Below are positions 47,095-53,917 of a DNA stretch of 64,000 nt, in pieces. Below the pieces are notes generated by a model. It searched no databases. It was not told where the DNA came from and saw only the letters and a program-made list of their open reading frames with translations. The translations under genes were made by a program, and so were the position numbers. The DNA comes from UBA12018 sp051656605 (GTDB lineage Bacteria; Bacteroidota; Bacteroidia; Bacteroidales; CAMTPD01): positions 1-64,000 of the forward strand of contig JBOGCF010000020.1 of the NCBI GenBank assembly GCA_051656605.1. Reading direction: 5' to 3'. Each line of letters begins with the position of its first letter. Position 1 is the stretch's first letter.

Positions 47095-48143
47095 TATTTT
47101 ACTCCCGGTATGTATGTTTTCTGTTTTATCTCTTCGTATTCGCTGCGCGCATCACTTTGAAATGTAATTCCGCCGCCACTTTTAAATACCAACCCCGCCG
47201 CCGTTTGCTCAATAAAACGAATCATCACCGCACTGTTGAACACATTACCATCGTAATATCCCGCAACACCGGTATAGAATCCGCGCGGATAGGTTTCTGC
47301 CTCATCGATGATTTCGAGCGTTCGAGGCTTTGGAGCTCCGCAGATCGAACCCGCAGGAAGTAGTTTGAAAAACAAGTCGCCCCACTGTTGTTGCCAATCG
47401 TGCGGCAGTTTGCCGGTTACTTCCGAACTGATTTGCAGCAAGTCGCCACGATTTGTATGGATCAAGTCGGCATAACGATAACGCGCCACATTTACCTCAC
47501 TCGCAATCATACTCAAATCGTTTCGGATAAGATCTACAATCGTAGCATGCTCGGCCTTTTCTTTTTCGTCATTCAAGATTACGTTGTAAGCATTGGGAAT
47601 GGATGCGTCGATGGTACCTTTCATCGGATAACTCGCAATGACGCCATCTTCGACCTTCACAAAGATCTCGGGCGAAAAGAAAGCAAAACAATCTTTTACC
47701 CACATCTTGTAGCGCGCCTTTGCAAGAGAAAATAACGACTTCAGGTCTTTATCTGTTTGCACAGGAGTAGCAACAGTGAGGTTGGTTAGGAATGAGTCTC
47801 CGCGACGAAGTCCGCGCATCACCACATCAAAGCAAGCGGCATAGTTGGCAAACGACATAAAGTCGGGCTCCCATTGGCAAACTGTATCCTTGGCCGTCTC
47901 TTCGAGAGAATTAGTTATCTCTTTGGAGCAATAAGTCATCTCTCCTCCGAGGGTGTTTGCCGTCGCTTCGGAGCAATTGGTCACCCCTTCGAGCTGGTAC
48001 AACCATTCGCTTGCGTCTACCTCATCCCACTTCAACACACAACATTGTTGCATCTTGTAGTCGATTATGAAGATATAAGGAGTGCGAGCCGATGTATATG
48101 TATTCATCAACTCGCACGCTTTTGTATTGTCTATAAAATTCAT
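47094..48143 (-). CDS. pabB: Aminodeoxychorismate synthase component I
   Basis: 349 residues. The chorismate-binding core occupies about 90-349, with YPMKGTID, TIVDLIRNDLS, PAGSICGAPKP and SGGGITFQSDARSEYEE. It aminates chorismate, using ammonia from a separate glutaminase component (pabA/trpG) that is not in the window. Residues 55-83 contain a degenerate internal duplication with a 15-residue period that links the N-terminal part to the core. Overlaps pabC by one base. It could in principle be an isochorismate-type enzyme, but the pabC coupling argues for folate. Confidence 0.88.
   Translation of the reverse strand: MNFIDNTKACELMNTYTSARTPYIFIIDYKMQQCCVLKWDEVDASEWLYQLEGVTNCSEATANTLGGEMTYCSKEITNSLEETAKDTVCQWEPDFMSFANYAACFDVVMRGLRRGDSFLTNLTVATPVQTDKDLKSLFSLAKARYKMWVKDCFAFFSPEIFVKVEDGVIASYPMKGTIDASIPNAYNVILNDEKEKAEHATIVDLIRNDLSMIASEVNVARYRYADLIHTNRGDLLQISSEVTGKLPHDWQQQWGDLFFKLLPAGSICGAPKPRTLEIIDEAETYPRGFYTGVAGYYDGNVFNSAVMIRFIEQTAAGLVFKSGGGITFQSDARSEYEEIKQKTYIPGVK
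47892..47981 (-). repeat. 45-nt degenerate tandem repeat inside pabB
   Basis: Residues 55-69 (TNCSEATANTLGGEM) and 70-84 (TYCSKEITNSLEETA) align position by position (T, C, S, N, L, E shared). It probably arose by in-frame duplication and is now diverged at the DNA level. Confidence 0.5.
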
Positions 48144-48166
48144 TAGGGCGTATAGCTAAAACAAAG

Positions 48167-48204
48167 CAGATTCGAACGGAGAGTCTCCCTCCCATCCGAA
48201 TCTG
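48167..48204 (-). terminator. Terminator of the aguA-aguB operon
   Basis: An 8-bp perfect stem (48167-48174 with 48197-48204) with a long loop; CTTTGTTTT follows on the minus strand. Confidence 0.6.
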
Positions 48205-48217
48205 ACCTTTTTATATT

Positions 48218-49102
48218 TTAATCAAGAAAACGTTGAGTCAATCCTTGAAACGCGTCGATACGACGATCGCGGAAGAAAGGCCACCAGCGGCGCACCTGCT
48301 CCGAGCGAAGCATATCAAGCTCTACTACGCACACTTCTTCTTTGTCGTTTGATAGCTCTGTTACGAACTCACCCTGCGGACCCGCTACGAATGAATTGCC
48401 CCAAAACTGAATTCCGTTGGTTTGTCCCGAAGGATCTGCTTCATGTCCGGTACGGTTTACCGAAATTACATGCAATCCGTTTGCCACGGCATGCCCGCGT
48501 TGCGAAATCACCCACGCATCTTTTTGGCGTTGTTTCTCTTCCGGTTTGTCCGAAGATTCCCAGCCGATAGCCGTAGGATAAATAAGCACGTCGGCACCGC
48601 GCATTGCCATTAGGCGCGCAGCTTCGGGATACCATTGATCCCAGCACACCAATACGCCAAGCTTACCTACCGAAGTCTGGATCGGCTCAAAGCCAAGATC
48701 GCCCGGTGTGAAGTAGAACTTTTCGTAGTAAGCAGGGTCGTCCGGAATGTGCATCTTACGGTATTTGCCCGCGATAGAGCCGTCTTTCTCCAACACTACA
48801 GCAGTGTTGTGGTAAAGGCCCGGCGCACGCTTTTCGAAAAGAGAAAGCACAAGTACGATGCCCAACTCCTTTGCCAACGCACCGAAAGTTTCGGTAGACG
48901 GGCCCGGAATTGTTTCGGCCTGATCAAAGTTGTTCGTATCTTCTACTTGGCAAAAATACAATCCGTTGTGCAACTCTTGCAATACAACAAGCTCGGCACC
49001 TTGTGCTGCCGCCTCGCGGATATTGCTTTTTAATTTCTCGATATTATGTTGTGTATCGGCAGTGTTCGCTTGCTGAACAATACCTACCTTTAATGTCTTC
49101 AT
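48218..49102 (-). CDS. aguB: N-carbamoylputrescine amidase
   Basis: 294 residues, carbon-nitrogen hydrolase (nitrilase superfamily). Catalytic Glu43 in LQELHNGLYF, Lys116 in GKYRKMHIP and Cys153 in LVCWDQWYPEAARL. QVEDTNNFDQAE is the substrate-specificity stretch of the plant/bacterial AguB type. It hydrolyses N-carbamoylputrescine to putrescine, CO2 and ammonia in the cytosol. Together with aguA (18 nt upstream) it forms the agmatine-to-putrescine pathway. Confidence 0.95.
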   Translation of the reverse strand: MKTLKVGIVQQANTADTQHNIEKLKSNIREAAAQGAELVVLQELHNGLYFCQVEDTNNFDQAETIPGPSTETFGALAKELGIVLVLSLFEKRAPGLYHNTAVVLEKDGSIAGKYRKMHIPDDPAYYEKFYFTPGDLGFEPIQTSVGKLGVLVCWDQWYPEAARLMAMRGADVLIYPTAIGWESSDKPEEKQRQKDAWVISQRGHAVANGLHVISVNRTGHEADPSGQTNGIQFWGNSFVAGPQGEFVTELSNDKEEVCVVELDMLRSEQVRRWWPFFRDRRIDAFQGLTQRFLD

Positions 49103-49120
49103 TTGATTCCTGTTTTTCTG

Positions 49121-50164
49121 TTATTTCACCACTACATCTTTCGGATACTGCATCGTAACGCAGTGAAGCGAACCATGCTGCTTGATCAATGCCGAGCAAT
49201 CGATGCCGATCACTTCTCGATCGGGGAATGCGGCTTGCAGCACCTGACGTGCCAATTCGTCCTTAACCGGCGAATTGTAGAAAGGCAACAATACGGCGTT
49301 GTTGATGATTAGGAAATTCGCATACGTTGCAGGGATACGCTCGCCGTCGTACTCTACGGCATCGGCCATAGGTAGTTCGATCAGGCGATACGGGCTGCCG
49401 TCGCGGGTAGTAAACGACTCCAATTCTTCCTCCATACGTGCAAGAGCCTCGTAGTGTTCGTCGTCGCGATCGTCGCATTTCACGTAAGCAATCGTTTGTT
49501 CGTCGCAAAGTCGTGCCAGCGTATCTACGTGACTGTCGGTATCGTCACCGGCAAGGTAACCGTGGTTCAACCACAAGATTCGGTCAAAGCCTAGTGTATC
49601 TTTCAGGTATTGCTCTACTTCTTCTTTCGACATGTGTTCGTTGCGATTTACAGAAAGCAAACACTCTGCCGTTGTAAGTAGCGTACCTTTGCCATCGCTT
49701 TCGATACTACCGCCTTCGAGCACAAAGCTAAGCTTGTTTTTGTATGCTACGTTTGGGGCGAATGTGTTTTGAGCATGCAGGTTGCGTGTGATTTGGTTGT
49801 CGAGTCCGGCGGCAAACTTCATTCCCCATCCGTTGAAGGTGAAGTCGTAAATGACAGGCTCGCCATCTTCCAACACTGTGATCGCACCATGATCGCGTGC
49901 CCAGGTATCGTTCGTTGGCATGGTTTTAAAGATCACGCGAGAGTAATCGATGTCGTCTCCCAGCTGTGTCTTCACTAGATCTACATCCTGACAAACAATT
50001 ATGAGATTCTCATGTCTCACAACTGCTTTGGCAATCTCCACGAAGCAAGGTATTACTTCATCAAGAATAGAAAACCAATCGGTTTCTTCGTGCGGCCAGG
50101 TAAGCTGCACGGCACTCTGCGGATACCACTCCGCAGGCAATGTAATCTGCACCTTATTTTTCAT
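49121..50164 (-). CDS. aguA: Agmatine deiminase
   Basis: 347 residues of the peptidylarginine deiminase-like (PAD_porph) family. Opens with LPAEWYPQSAVQLTWPHEETDW, typical for the family; DTWARDHGAITV holds substrate-binding Asp, HVDTLARL the catalytic His/Asp, and Cys335 in GSLHCVTMQYP the nucleophile. Converts agmatine to N-carbamoylputrescine. A TAATTTTG sequence sits only 4 nt ahead of the ATG (50169-50176), so if used the mRNA would be almost leaderless; this may be chance. Confidence 0.95.
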   Translation of the reverse strand: MKNKVQITLPAEWYPQSAVQLTWPHEETDWFSILDEVIPCFVEIAKAVVRHENLIIVCQDVDLVKTQLGDDIDYSRVIFKTMPTNDTWARDHGAITVLEDGEPVIYDFTFNGWGMKFAAGLDNQITRNLHAQNTFAPNVAYKNKLSFVLEGGSIESDGKGTLLTTAECLLSVNRNEHMSKEEVEQYLKDTLGFDRILWLNHGYLAGDDTDSHVDTLARLCDEQTIAYVKCDDRDDEHYEALARMEEELESFTTRDGSPYRLIELPMADAVEYDGERIPATYANFLIINNAVLLPFYNSPVKDELARQVLQAAFPDREVIGIDCSALIKQHGSLHCVTMQYPKDVVVK

Positions 50165-50734
50165 GCCGCAAAATTACGATTAATTGCAGAAAAAAAGATG
50201 CATTCTACTTCTGAAAAAAGAATAAATCAAATGGTTTCTTTCATACCCACAAGCAATGGTTTCATTGCCGCTGTTTTCTCGAAATTTACACGAAGTGGGC
50301 GCAGCGAAGAAACGAAGCATCGTTACCGCGCCTTCTTTTTAGTGTATTTACGGGCATTTCGGCTTCCAGATTGCCGTTTTAGCCCTAGTTTTCGCGCTCA
50401 AAAAATGGGGTTTTTCAATGATCCCAATGTGCTTTAGGTGATCAAAATAGGTGGTTTTGGAGTTGTTGGAATGTAGTTTAGACTAAAAACAGGCATTTTT
50501 GGCACAAAAAGCTTACTTCCTTCTCTCAAAAACCTTATTTAGTTCTTGAAAAAAGCTCTTTTGCTTTTCGAAAAGACCAAACTAGGTTCTTGAAAAGAGG
50601 TTTTGGAGTTTTCACGAAGACTTTTTTTACTCACCACGAAGAGTGTTTTTGTTTTCCACGAAGACTTTCCGCACTCTTCGTTATGAATGAAAACACTCTT
50701 CACTATAACGGAAAAGCCTTTTCATTGAAAACAT

Positions 50735-50746
50735 TCCGCCTCAACC
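50735..50746 (+). repeat. Dispersed 12-mer, block B copy
   Basis: TCCGCCTCAACC, identical to 18484-18495 and 18751-18762, and followed like copy 1 by a GAGAG-containing extension. Confidence 0.5.
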
Positions 50747-51143
50747 CTGCGAGAGTAAAACCCCTGCCCCATTCCACTGCCATGCTTTGCCCCAAGCCAC
50801 TGAGCGGCAGTTTAGGGAATACATAATGTTATTAATGAGCTCTTTTACCGTTCATTTTGATTTATAAAATACATCTTCTTGCTATTCAAAATCTGCTCTT
50901 GTCTATCCAAACGGTTCGAAACGTGGCAAGATGAAAGATTTAAATGCGTTACGTATTTGAGGCATCCGGCAAAAAAAGTGCACTTTTAACGGCAAAACGC
51001 TTCATTTGCGGCAAAACCTTGCAAGACTGCTCATTTGCGGCTTTTTACAATAAGGCGCCGGCTGGTTTGCGTCGTGCAACTTGTTAACGAGCATAAATTA
51101 ATCTATTCTTTTGTCATGCTGCGTATAAGTCGCGATTTTTGCG

Positions 51144-51151
51144 TAAATTTG
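51144..51151 (+). promoter_or_regulatory. -7 box for the 59-residue basic protein gene
   Basis: TAAATTTG, a perfect TAnnTTTG, 34 nt before the ATG at 51186. No TTTG at the ideal -33 position. Confidence 0.45.
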
Positions 51152-51185
51152 TAGGTAATAAATTCGAATCATCAATTCAATCTTT

Positions 51186-51365
51186 ATGAGCTTAACAACG
51201 AAAGAAAAAATTCGCGATCAAAAGCGCAAAGGTTTAAGCTTTGAAGAGCTATGTGCTATCCCATCGCTCAACAAAGAGAAAACTCGCAACAAGGCACACT
51301 TACGTGCAATCAAACGCAAAGGCAAAAACAAATCGTTCTCGGCCTCTGCAAAACCAAAAAGATAA
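51186..51365 (+). CDS. Small highly basic protein (59 residues)
   Basis: Open frame from ATG at 51186 to TAA at 51363-51365, opening MSLTTKEKIRDQKRKGLSFE and ending in a Lys/Arg/Ser-rich tail (KRKGKNKSFSASAKPKR). It has 20 Lys or Arg residues and few acids, and no membrane segment, which suggests nucleic-acid or ribosome binding. No family recognised. It has its own -7 box upstream and a strong terminator 24 nt after the stop, so it is a complete transcription unit. Confidence 0.65.
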   Translation: MSLTTKEKIRDQKRKGLSFEELCAIPSLNKEKTRNKAHLRAIKRKGKNKSFSASAKPKR

Positions 51366-51388
51366 CACACAATTGTGTATATAAAAAC

Positions 51389-51422
51389 AACAGGACACTC
51401 GCTCAATGGCAAGTGTCCTGTT
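51389..51422. terminator. Bidirectional terminator
   Basis: An 11-bp perfect stem (51389-51399 with 51412-51422) with T-runs on both strands, between the small basic gene and arsC. Confidence 0.85.
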
Positions 51423-51446
51423 TTATTTTAGGCTGGTTATTTCGTT

Positions 51447-51911
51447 TTATTCACACTGACAAAAATCGTTTGCCCCGCAAGGACACGACTGATTGCCTTT
51501 GACTTCATCCACATAAAAACGATAGAAACGCTGCTTTATCTCATCTCTTACACGACGAAACTCGCTTTCGATAAATTCGGGAGTACCCGTAGCATGCGAC
51601 GGATCGTCGAATCCCAAATGCACACGATGCTTCACCTTGCCCGTAAATGCCGGACAGGCTTCGTTGGCTCCTCCACATACAGTGATCACATAGTCCCAAC
51701 TTTCGCCCAAGTATTTCTCTACTGCGTCGGAGGTATGCTGCGAAATATCAATCCCTACTTCGGCCATTGCCTTCACGGCTCCTTCATTCAACTTGCCGGC
51801 TGCTTGCGTGCCGGCCGAACATACGATCATATACTTATCAAACGATTGCATAAAGCCGTGTGCCATCTGACTGCGACAACTGTTGCCGGTGCATAGTATC
51901 AATACTTTCAT
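51447..51911 (-). CDS. arsC: Thioredoxin-coupled arsenate reductase (LMW-PTP fold) with Cys-rich tail
   Basis: 154 residues from the ATG at 51911; the longer in-frame start at 51959 lies at the -7 box and adds a Gln-rich, unlikely leader. LMW phosphatase P-loop CTGNSCRS at 7-14 and DP motif FDDPSHATG. Cys7, Cys79 and Cys86 have the same spacing (72 and 7) as the catalytic triad of the S. aureus arsenate reductase, so thioredoxin-linked reduction of arsenate to arsenite is likely. Unusual C-terminal tail CPCGANDFCQC (C143, C145, C151, C153) may bind a metal or metalloid. Divergent from a cation efflux gene. Confidence 0.88.
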   Translation of the reverse strand: MKVLILCTGNSCRSQMAHGFMQSFDKYMIVCSAGTQAAGKLNEGAVKAMAEVGIDISQHTSDAVEKYLGESWDYVITVCGGANEACPAFTGKVKHRVHLGFDDPSHATGTPEFIESEFRRVRDEIKQRFYRFYVDEVKGNQSCPCGANDFCQCE

Positions 51912-51956
51912 TTGCGTTGTTGTTTCTTGCTGTTGATTCTGTTTTATTTCGTTCAG

Positions 51957-51964
51957 CAAACTTA
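51957..51964 (-). promoter_or_regulatory. -7 box for arsC
   Basis: Minus strand TAAGTTTG, 45 nt before the ATG at 51911. It favours that start over 51959. Confidence 0.4.
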
Positions 51965-52009
51965 CAATTATTTCTCTTAACCACCTATTTCAACCCACTG
52001 TTTGCATCA

Positions 52010-52017
52010 TACCTTTG
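52010..52017 (+). promoter_or_regulatory. -7 box for the cation diffusion facilitator gene
   Basis: TACCTTTG, a perfect TAnnTTTG, 24 nt before the ATG at 52042; divergent from the arsC promoter with about 45 nt between the two boxes. Confidence 0.45.
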
Positions 52018-52041
52018 CATCCCTATCAATAATCTATTTTT

Positions 52042-52833
52042 ATGCAACGCTCCCTATACAAAATTGACAAAATGGACTGTCCTTGCGAGGAAGGTCTTAT
52101 TCGCATGAAACTACAAGAGATAAATGATATCGCAAAGCTTGATTTCAATCTTTCGCAACGCACTCTTACGGTATTTCATCACGAATCAAATCTACAAATT
52201 ACAAATGCGCTAAATGCGCTCAACCTTGGTTCACACCTGATCGAAACAACAGAAGGTGAACCTGAGTATAAAGAAGACGACACAAAACAACGGTCTGTGC
52301 TTAGAGCGGTCTTACTTATCAATCTTATTTTCTTCATCATTGAGATTACGACCGGATATGTCTCGAACTCGATGGGACTTGTGGCCGATAGCCTCGACAT
52401 GCTTGCCGACGCATTGGTGTATGGGATGAGCTTGATCGTAGTTGGCGCTGTTGCTAAAAAGAAGAAACGGGTAGCGCTTTGGAGTGGTATCCTTCAGGTG
52501 ATATTGGCAATACAAGGTTTTACGGAAGTGATCAAGCGTTTTATCGGGGTGGAAGCAATGCCCGACTTTAAAATCATGATCGGTGTTTCGATGGCTGCGC
52601 TTGTTGCCAATGCAATCTGTCTTTGGTTATTACAACGCACACAAAGCAACGATGCTCACATGAAAGCAACCGTTATTTTTTCAGCAAACGATGTAATCAT
52701 CAACTTGGGCGTTATCATTGCCGGAGTACTCGTGTACATCACGCAAAGTGGAATACCAGATTTAATTACGGGGGTTATCATCTTTATGGTAGTACTACGC
52801 GGGGCCATCCGCATTCTAAAACTGGCGAAGTAG
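52042..52833 (+). CDS. Cation diffusion facilitator with HMA-like N-terminal domain
   Basis: 263 residues. Residues 1-70 form a ferredoxin-like heavy-metal-associated-type domain with MDCPCEE at 11-17. The CDF membrane domain follows with about six helices; the metal site is in GLVADSLDMLADALVYG (helix 2) with a partner in helix 5 (FSANDVIINLGVI). No cytoplasmic C-terminal CDF domain is present, so the N-terminal HMA-like domain may take its place. Exports Zn, Co, Cd or a similar divalent ion. Divergent from arsC, which suggests a shared metal/metalloid resistance locus. Confidence 0.85.
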   Translation: MQRSLYKIDKMDCPCEEGLIRMKLQEINDIAKLDFNLSQRTLTVFHHESNLQITNALNALNLGSHLIETTEGEPEYKEDDTKQRSVLRAVLLINLIFFIIEITTGYVSNSMGLVADSLDMLADALVYGMSLIVVGAVAKKKKRVALWSGILQVILAIQGFTEVIKRFIGVEAMPDFKIMIGVSMAALVANAICLWLLQRTQSNDAHMKATVIFSANDVIINLGVIIAGVLVYITQSGIPDLITGVIIFMVVLRGAIRILKLAK

Positions 52834-52871
52834 TTGTTTATAGGAACAACCTTCTCATCTCTTCCTTACCT

Positions 52872-52897
52872 CCAAGTGCAAAACAATTGCTACTTGG
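52872..52897. other. Hairpin after the cation transporter gene
   Basis: CCAAGT/ACTTGG with inner GCAA/TTGC pairing and one bulge. No T-run, so terminator activity is uncertain. Confidence 0.35.
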
Positions 52898-52932
52898 GGA
52901 ATGAGGCTACTGAATCGTTCGAAGCAAAATGC

Positions 52933-52940
52933 TACCTTTG
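52933..52940 (+). promoter_or_regulatory. -7 box for the DJ-1/PfpI gene
   Basis: TACCTTTG, a perfect TAnnTTTG, 20 nt before the ATG at 52961. Confidence 0.5.
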
Positions 52941-52960
52941 AACTTTAACACAATAAAACA

Positions 52961-53539
52961 ATGAAGAAACAAGTGCTTATTTTCCTTTTCGATGGTTATT
53001 CCGATTGGGAGATTTCATACATCACTCCTGAGTTATGCAAACGTACGGAGTATGAAGTTATTTACTTCTCGATAGACGGAAAACCTGTTGTCTCAATGGG
53101 CGGACTAAACGTACTTCCCGGTAAATCGATAAATGATGTAGATGCAAACGCGGCCCAAATGTTGCTATTACCCGGAGGTTATGCATGGGAAAAGGGCGAA
53201 TTGCCCGAGGTTGATGATCTTATCATGACAATGGCTACGAATGGAAAAACAATTGCTGCAATATGTGGTGCAACCATTCGTCTTGCCCAACTCGGACTTC
53301 TCGACTCGGTAAAGCACACAAGCAATGTATTATTCTACCTCAAGCAAATGGCTACGAATTACAAAGGTGACGAAAACTATGTGGAAGCAGAGGCTGTAGC
53401 AGATCAAAACATAATTACTGCCGGAGGTATTTACCCGATTGATTTTGCAAAAGCGATCTTAACAAAACTTGATCCGACCGACGAATCGTCTGTCAACAAA
53501 TGGTTTCAGCTATTCAAACACGGCGTCTGGGTGGAATAA
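52961..53539 (+). CDS. DJ-1/PfpI family protein
   Basis: 192 residues, cytosolic class I glutamine-amidotransferase-like fold. Conserved Glu17 in DWEISY, PGGYAWEK block at 71-78 and the nucleophile-elbow Cys102 in AAICGATIRLA. Family members act as proteases, glyoxalases or deglycases; here the His partner is not obvious, so activity is open. Single gene with its own promoter box; a hairpin (CTCAAC 53565-53570 with GTTGAG 53581-53586) follows the stop. Confidence 0.85.
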   Translation: MKKQVLIFLFDGYSDWEISYITPELCKRTEYEVIYFSIDGKPVVSMGGLNVLPGKSINDVDANAAQMLLLPGGYAWEKGELPEVDDLIMTMATNGKTIAAICGATIRLAQLGLLDSVKHTSNVLFYLKQMATNYKGDENYVEAEAVADQNIITAGGIYPIDFAKAILTKLDPTDESSVNKWFQLFKHGVWVE

Positions 53540-53596
53540 ATAAAAGAGAATGGGATTTGGAGTGCTCAACTCCGGATTCCGTTGAGTGTATGGCAT

Positions 53597-53629
53597 AAAA
53601 AAAGCGTCCACCTCTTGGAGGTGAACGCT
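53597..53629 (-). terminator. Terminator of the tRNA operon
   Basis: An 11-bp stem (53603-53613 with 53619-53629, one mismatch), then seven T residues on the minus strand. Confidence 0.85.
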
Positions 53630-53632
53630 AAG

Positions 53633-53705
53633 AGCGAAAGACGGGACTCGAACCCGCGACCCTAACCTTGGCAAGGTTATGCTCTACCAACTGAGCTACT
53701 TTCGC
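53633..53705 (-). tRNA. tRNA-Gly (GCC anticodon)
   Basis: 73 nt. Acceptor GCGAAAG/CTTTCGC, D arm GCTC..GAGC, anticodon stem ACCTT with loop reading TTGCCAA (anticodon GCC), T-arm GCGGGTTCGAGTCCCGT, discriminator T. CCA is not encoded. It follows tRNA-Asp by 34 nt on the same strand. Confidence 0.95.
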
Positions 53706-53739
53706 AATTTCGCTGCCGAGCGTAAACTCAGCAGCTTTG

Positions 53740-53813
53740 CGGTATGGACGGGACTCGAACCCGCGACCCCCTGCGTGACAGGCAGGTATTCTAACCAGCT
53801 GAACTACCACACC
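53740..53813 (-). tRNA. tRNA-Asp (GTC anticodon)
   Basis: 74 nt. Acceptor GGTGTGG/CCATACC with one G-T pair, anticodon stem CCTGC/GCAGG with loop CTGTCAC (anticodon GTC), T-arm GCGGGTTCGAGTCCCGT, discriminator G as expected for Asp. CCA is not encoded. Confidence 0.95.
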
Positions 53814-53850
53814 GTTTGTTGGTCACAACCGTTATTTCCCGATTGCGTTG

Positions 53851-53881
53851 CAAAGGTATTACAATATTTTGAACTTGCAAT
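53851..53881 (-). promoter_or_regulatory. Promoter of the tRNA-Asp/tRNA-Gly operon
   Basis: Minus strand TTG (53878-53880), 19 nt, TACCTTTG (53851-53858); a near-perfect Bacteroidota promoter about 37 nt upstream of tRNA-Asp. Confidence 0.7.
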
Positions 53882-53917
53882 ACCTTTACTCAACTATTTT
53901 TTAAAATATTTTACTTA

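Larger units (their letters stand above)
50165..51185. other. Non-coding block B with reiterated short phrases
   Basis: A 1,021-nt divergent intergenic region between aguA and the 59-residue gene, without a credible frame. It contains three CACGAAGA copies (50613, 50634, 50657), two GGTTTTGGAGTT copies, CTTGAAAA-type phrases, a CGTTAT/ATAACG inverted repeat (50680 with 50705), the shared 12-mer at 50735-50746, a 14-bp palindrome AAAAGTGCACTTTT (50974-50987) and two CATTTGCGGC copies. The style is the same as block A at 18.1-18.8 kb. Confidence 0.6.

Noticed and set aside
50169..50176. Leaderless promoter for aguA
   Set aside because: The TAATTTTG box lies 4 nt before the ATG but lacks a -33 element at the usual distance; may be chance in AT-rich sequence.
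50012..50437. 141-codon plus-strand frame at the start of block B
   Set aside because: Most of it is antisense to aguA, and the rest has no protein-like pattern.
50595..50710. CRISPR-like repeat spacing in block B
   Set aside because: The repeated unit is only about 8-9 nt, spacing is irregular, and no cas genes are present.
50590..50826. 78-codon frame in block B
   Set aside because: Made of the reiterated phrases of the block; no supporting signals.
53628..53810. 60-codon frame covering the tRNA genes
   Set aside because: It runs through both tRNA genes; pure coincidence of sequence.
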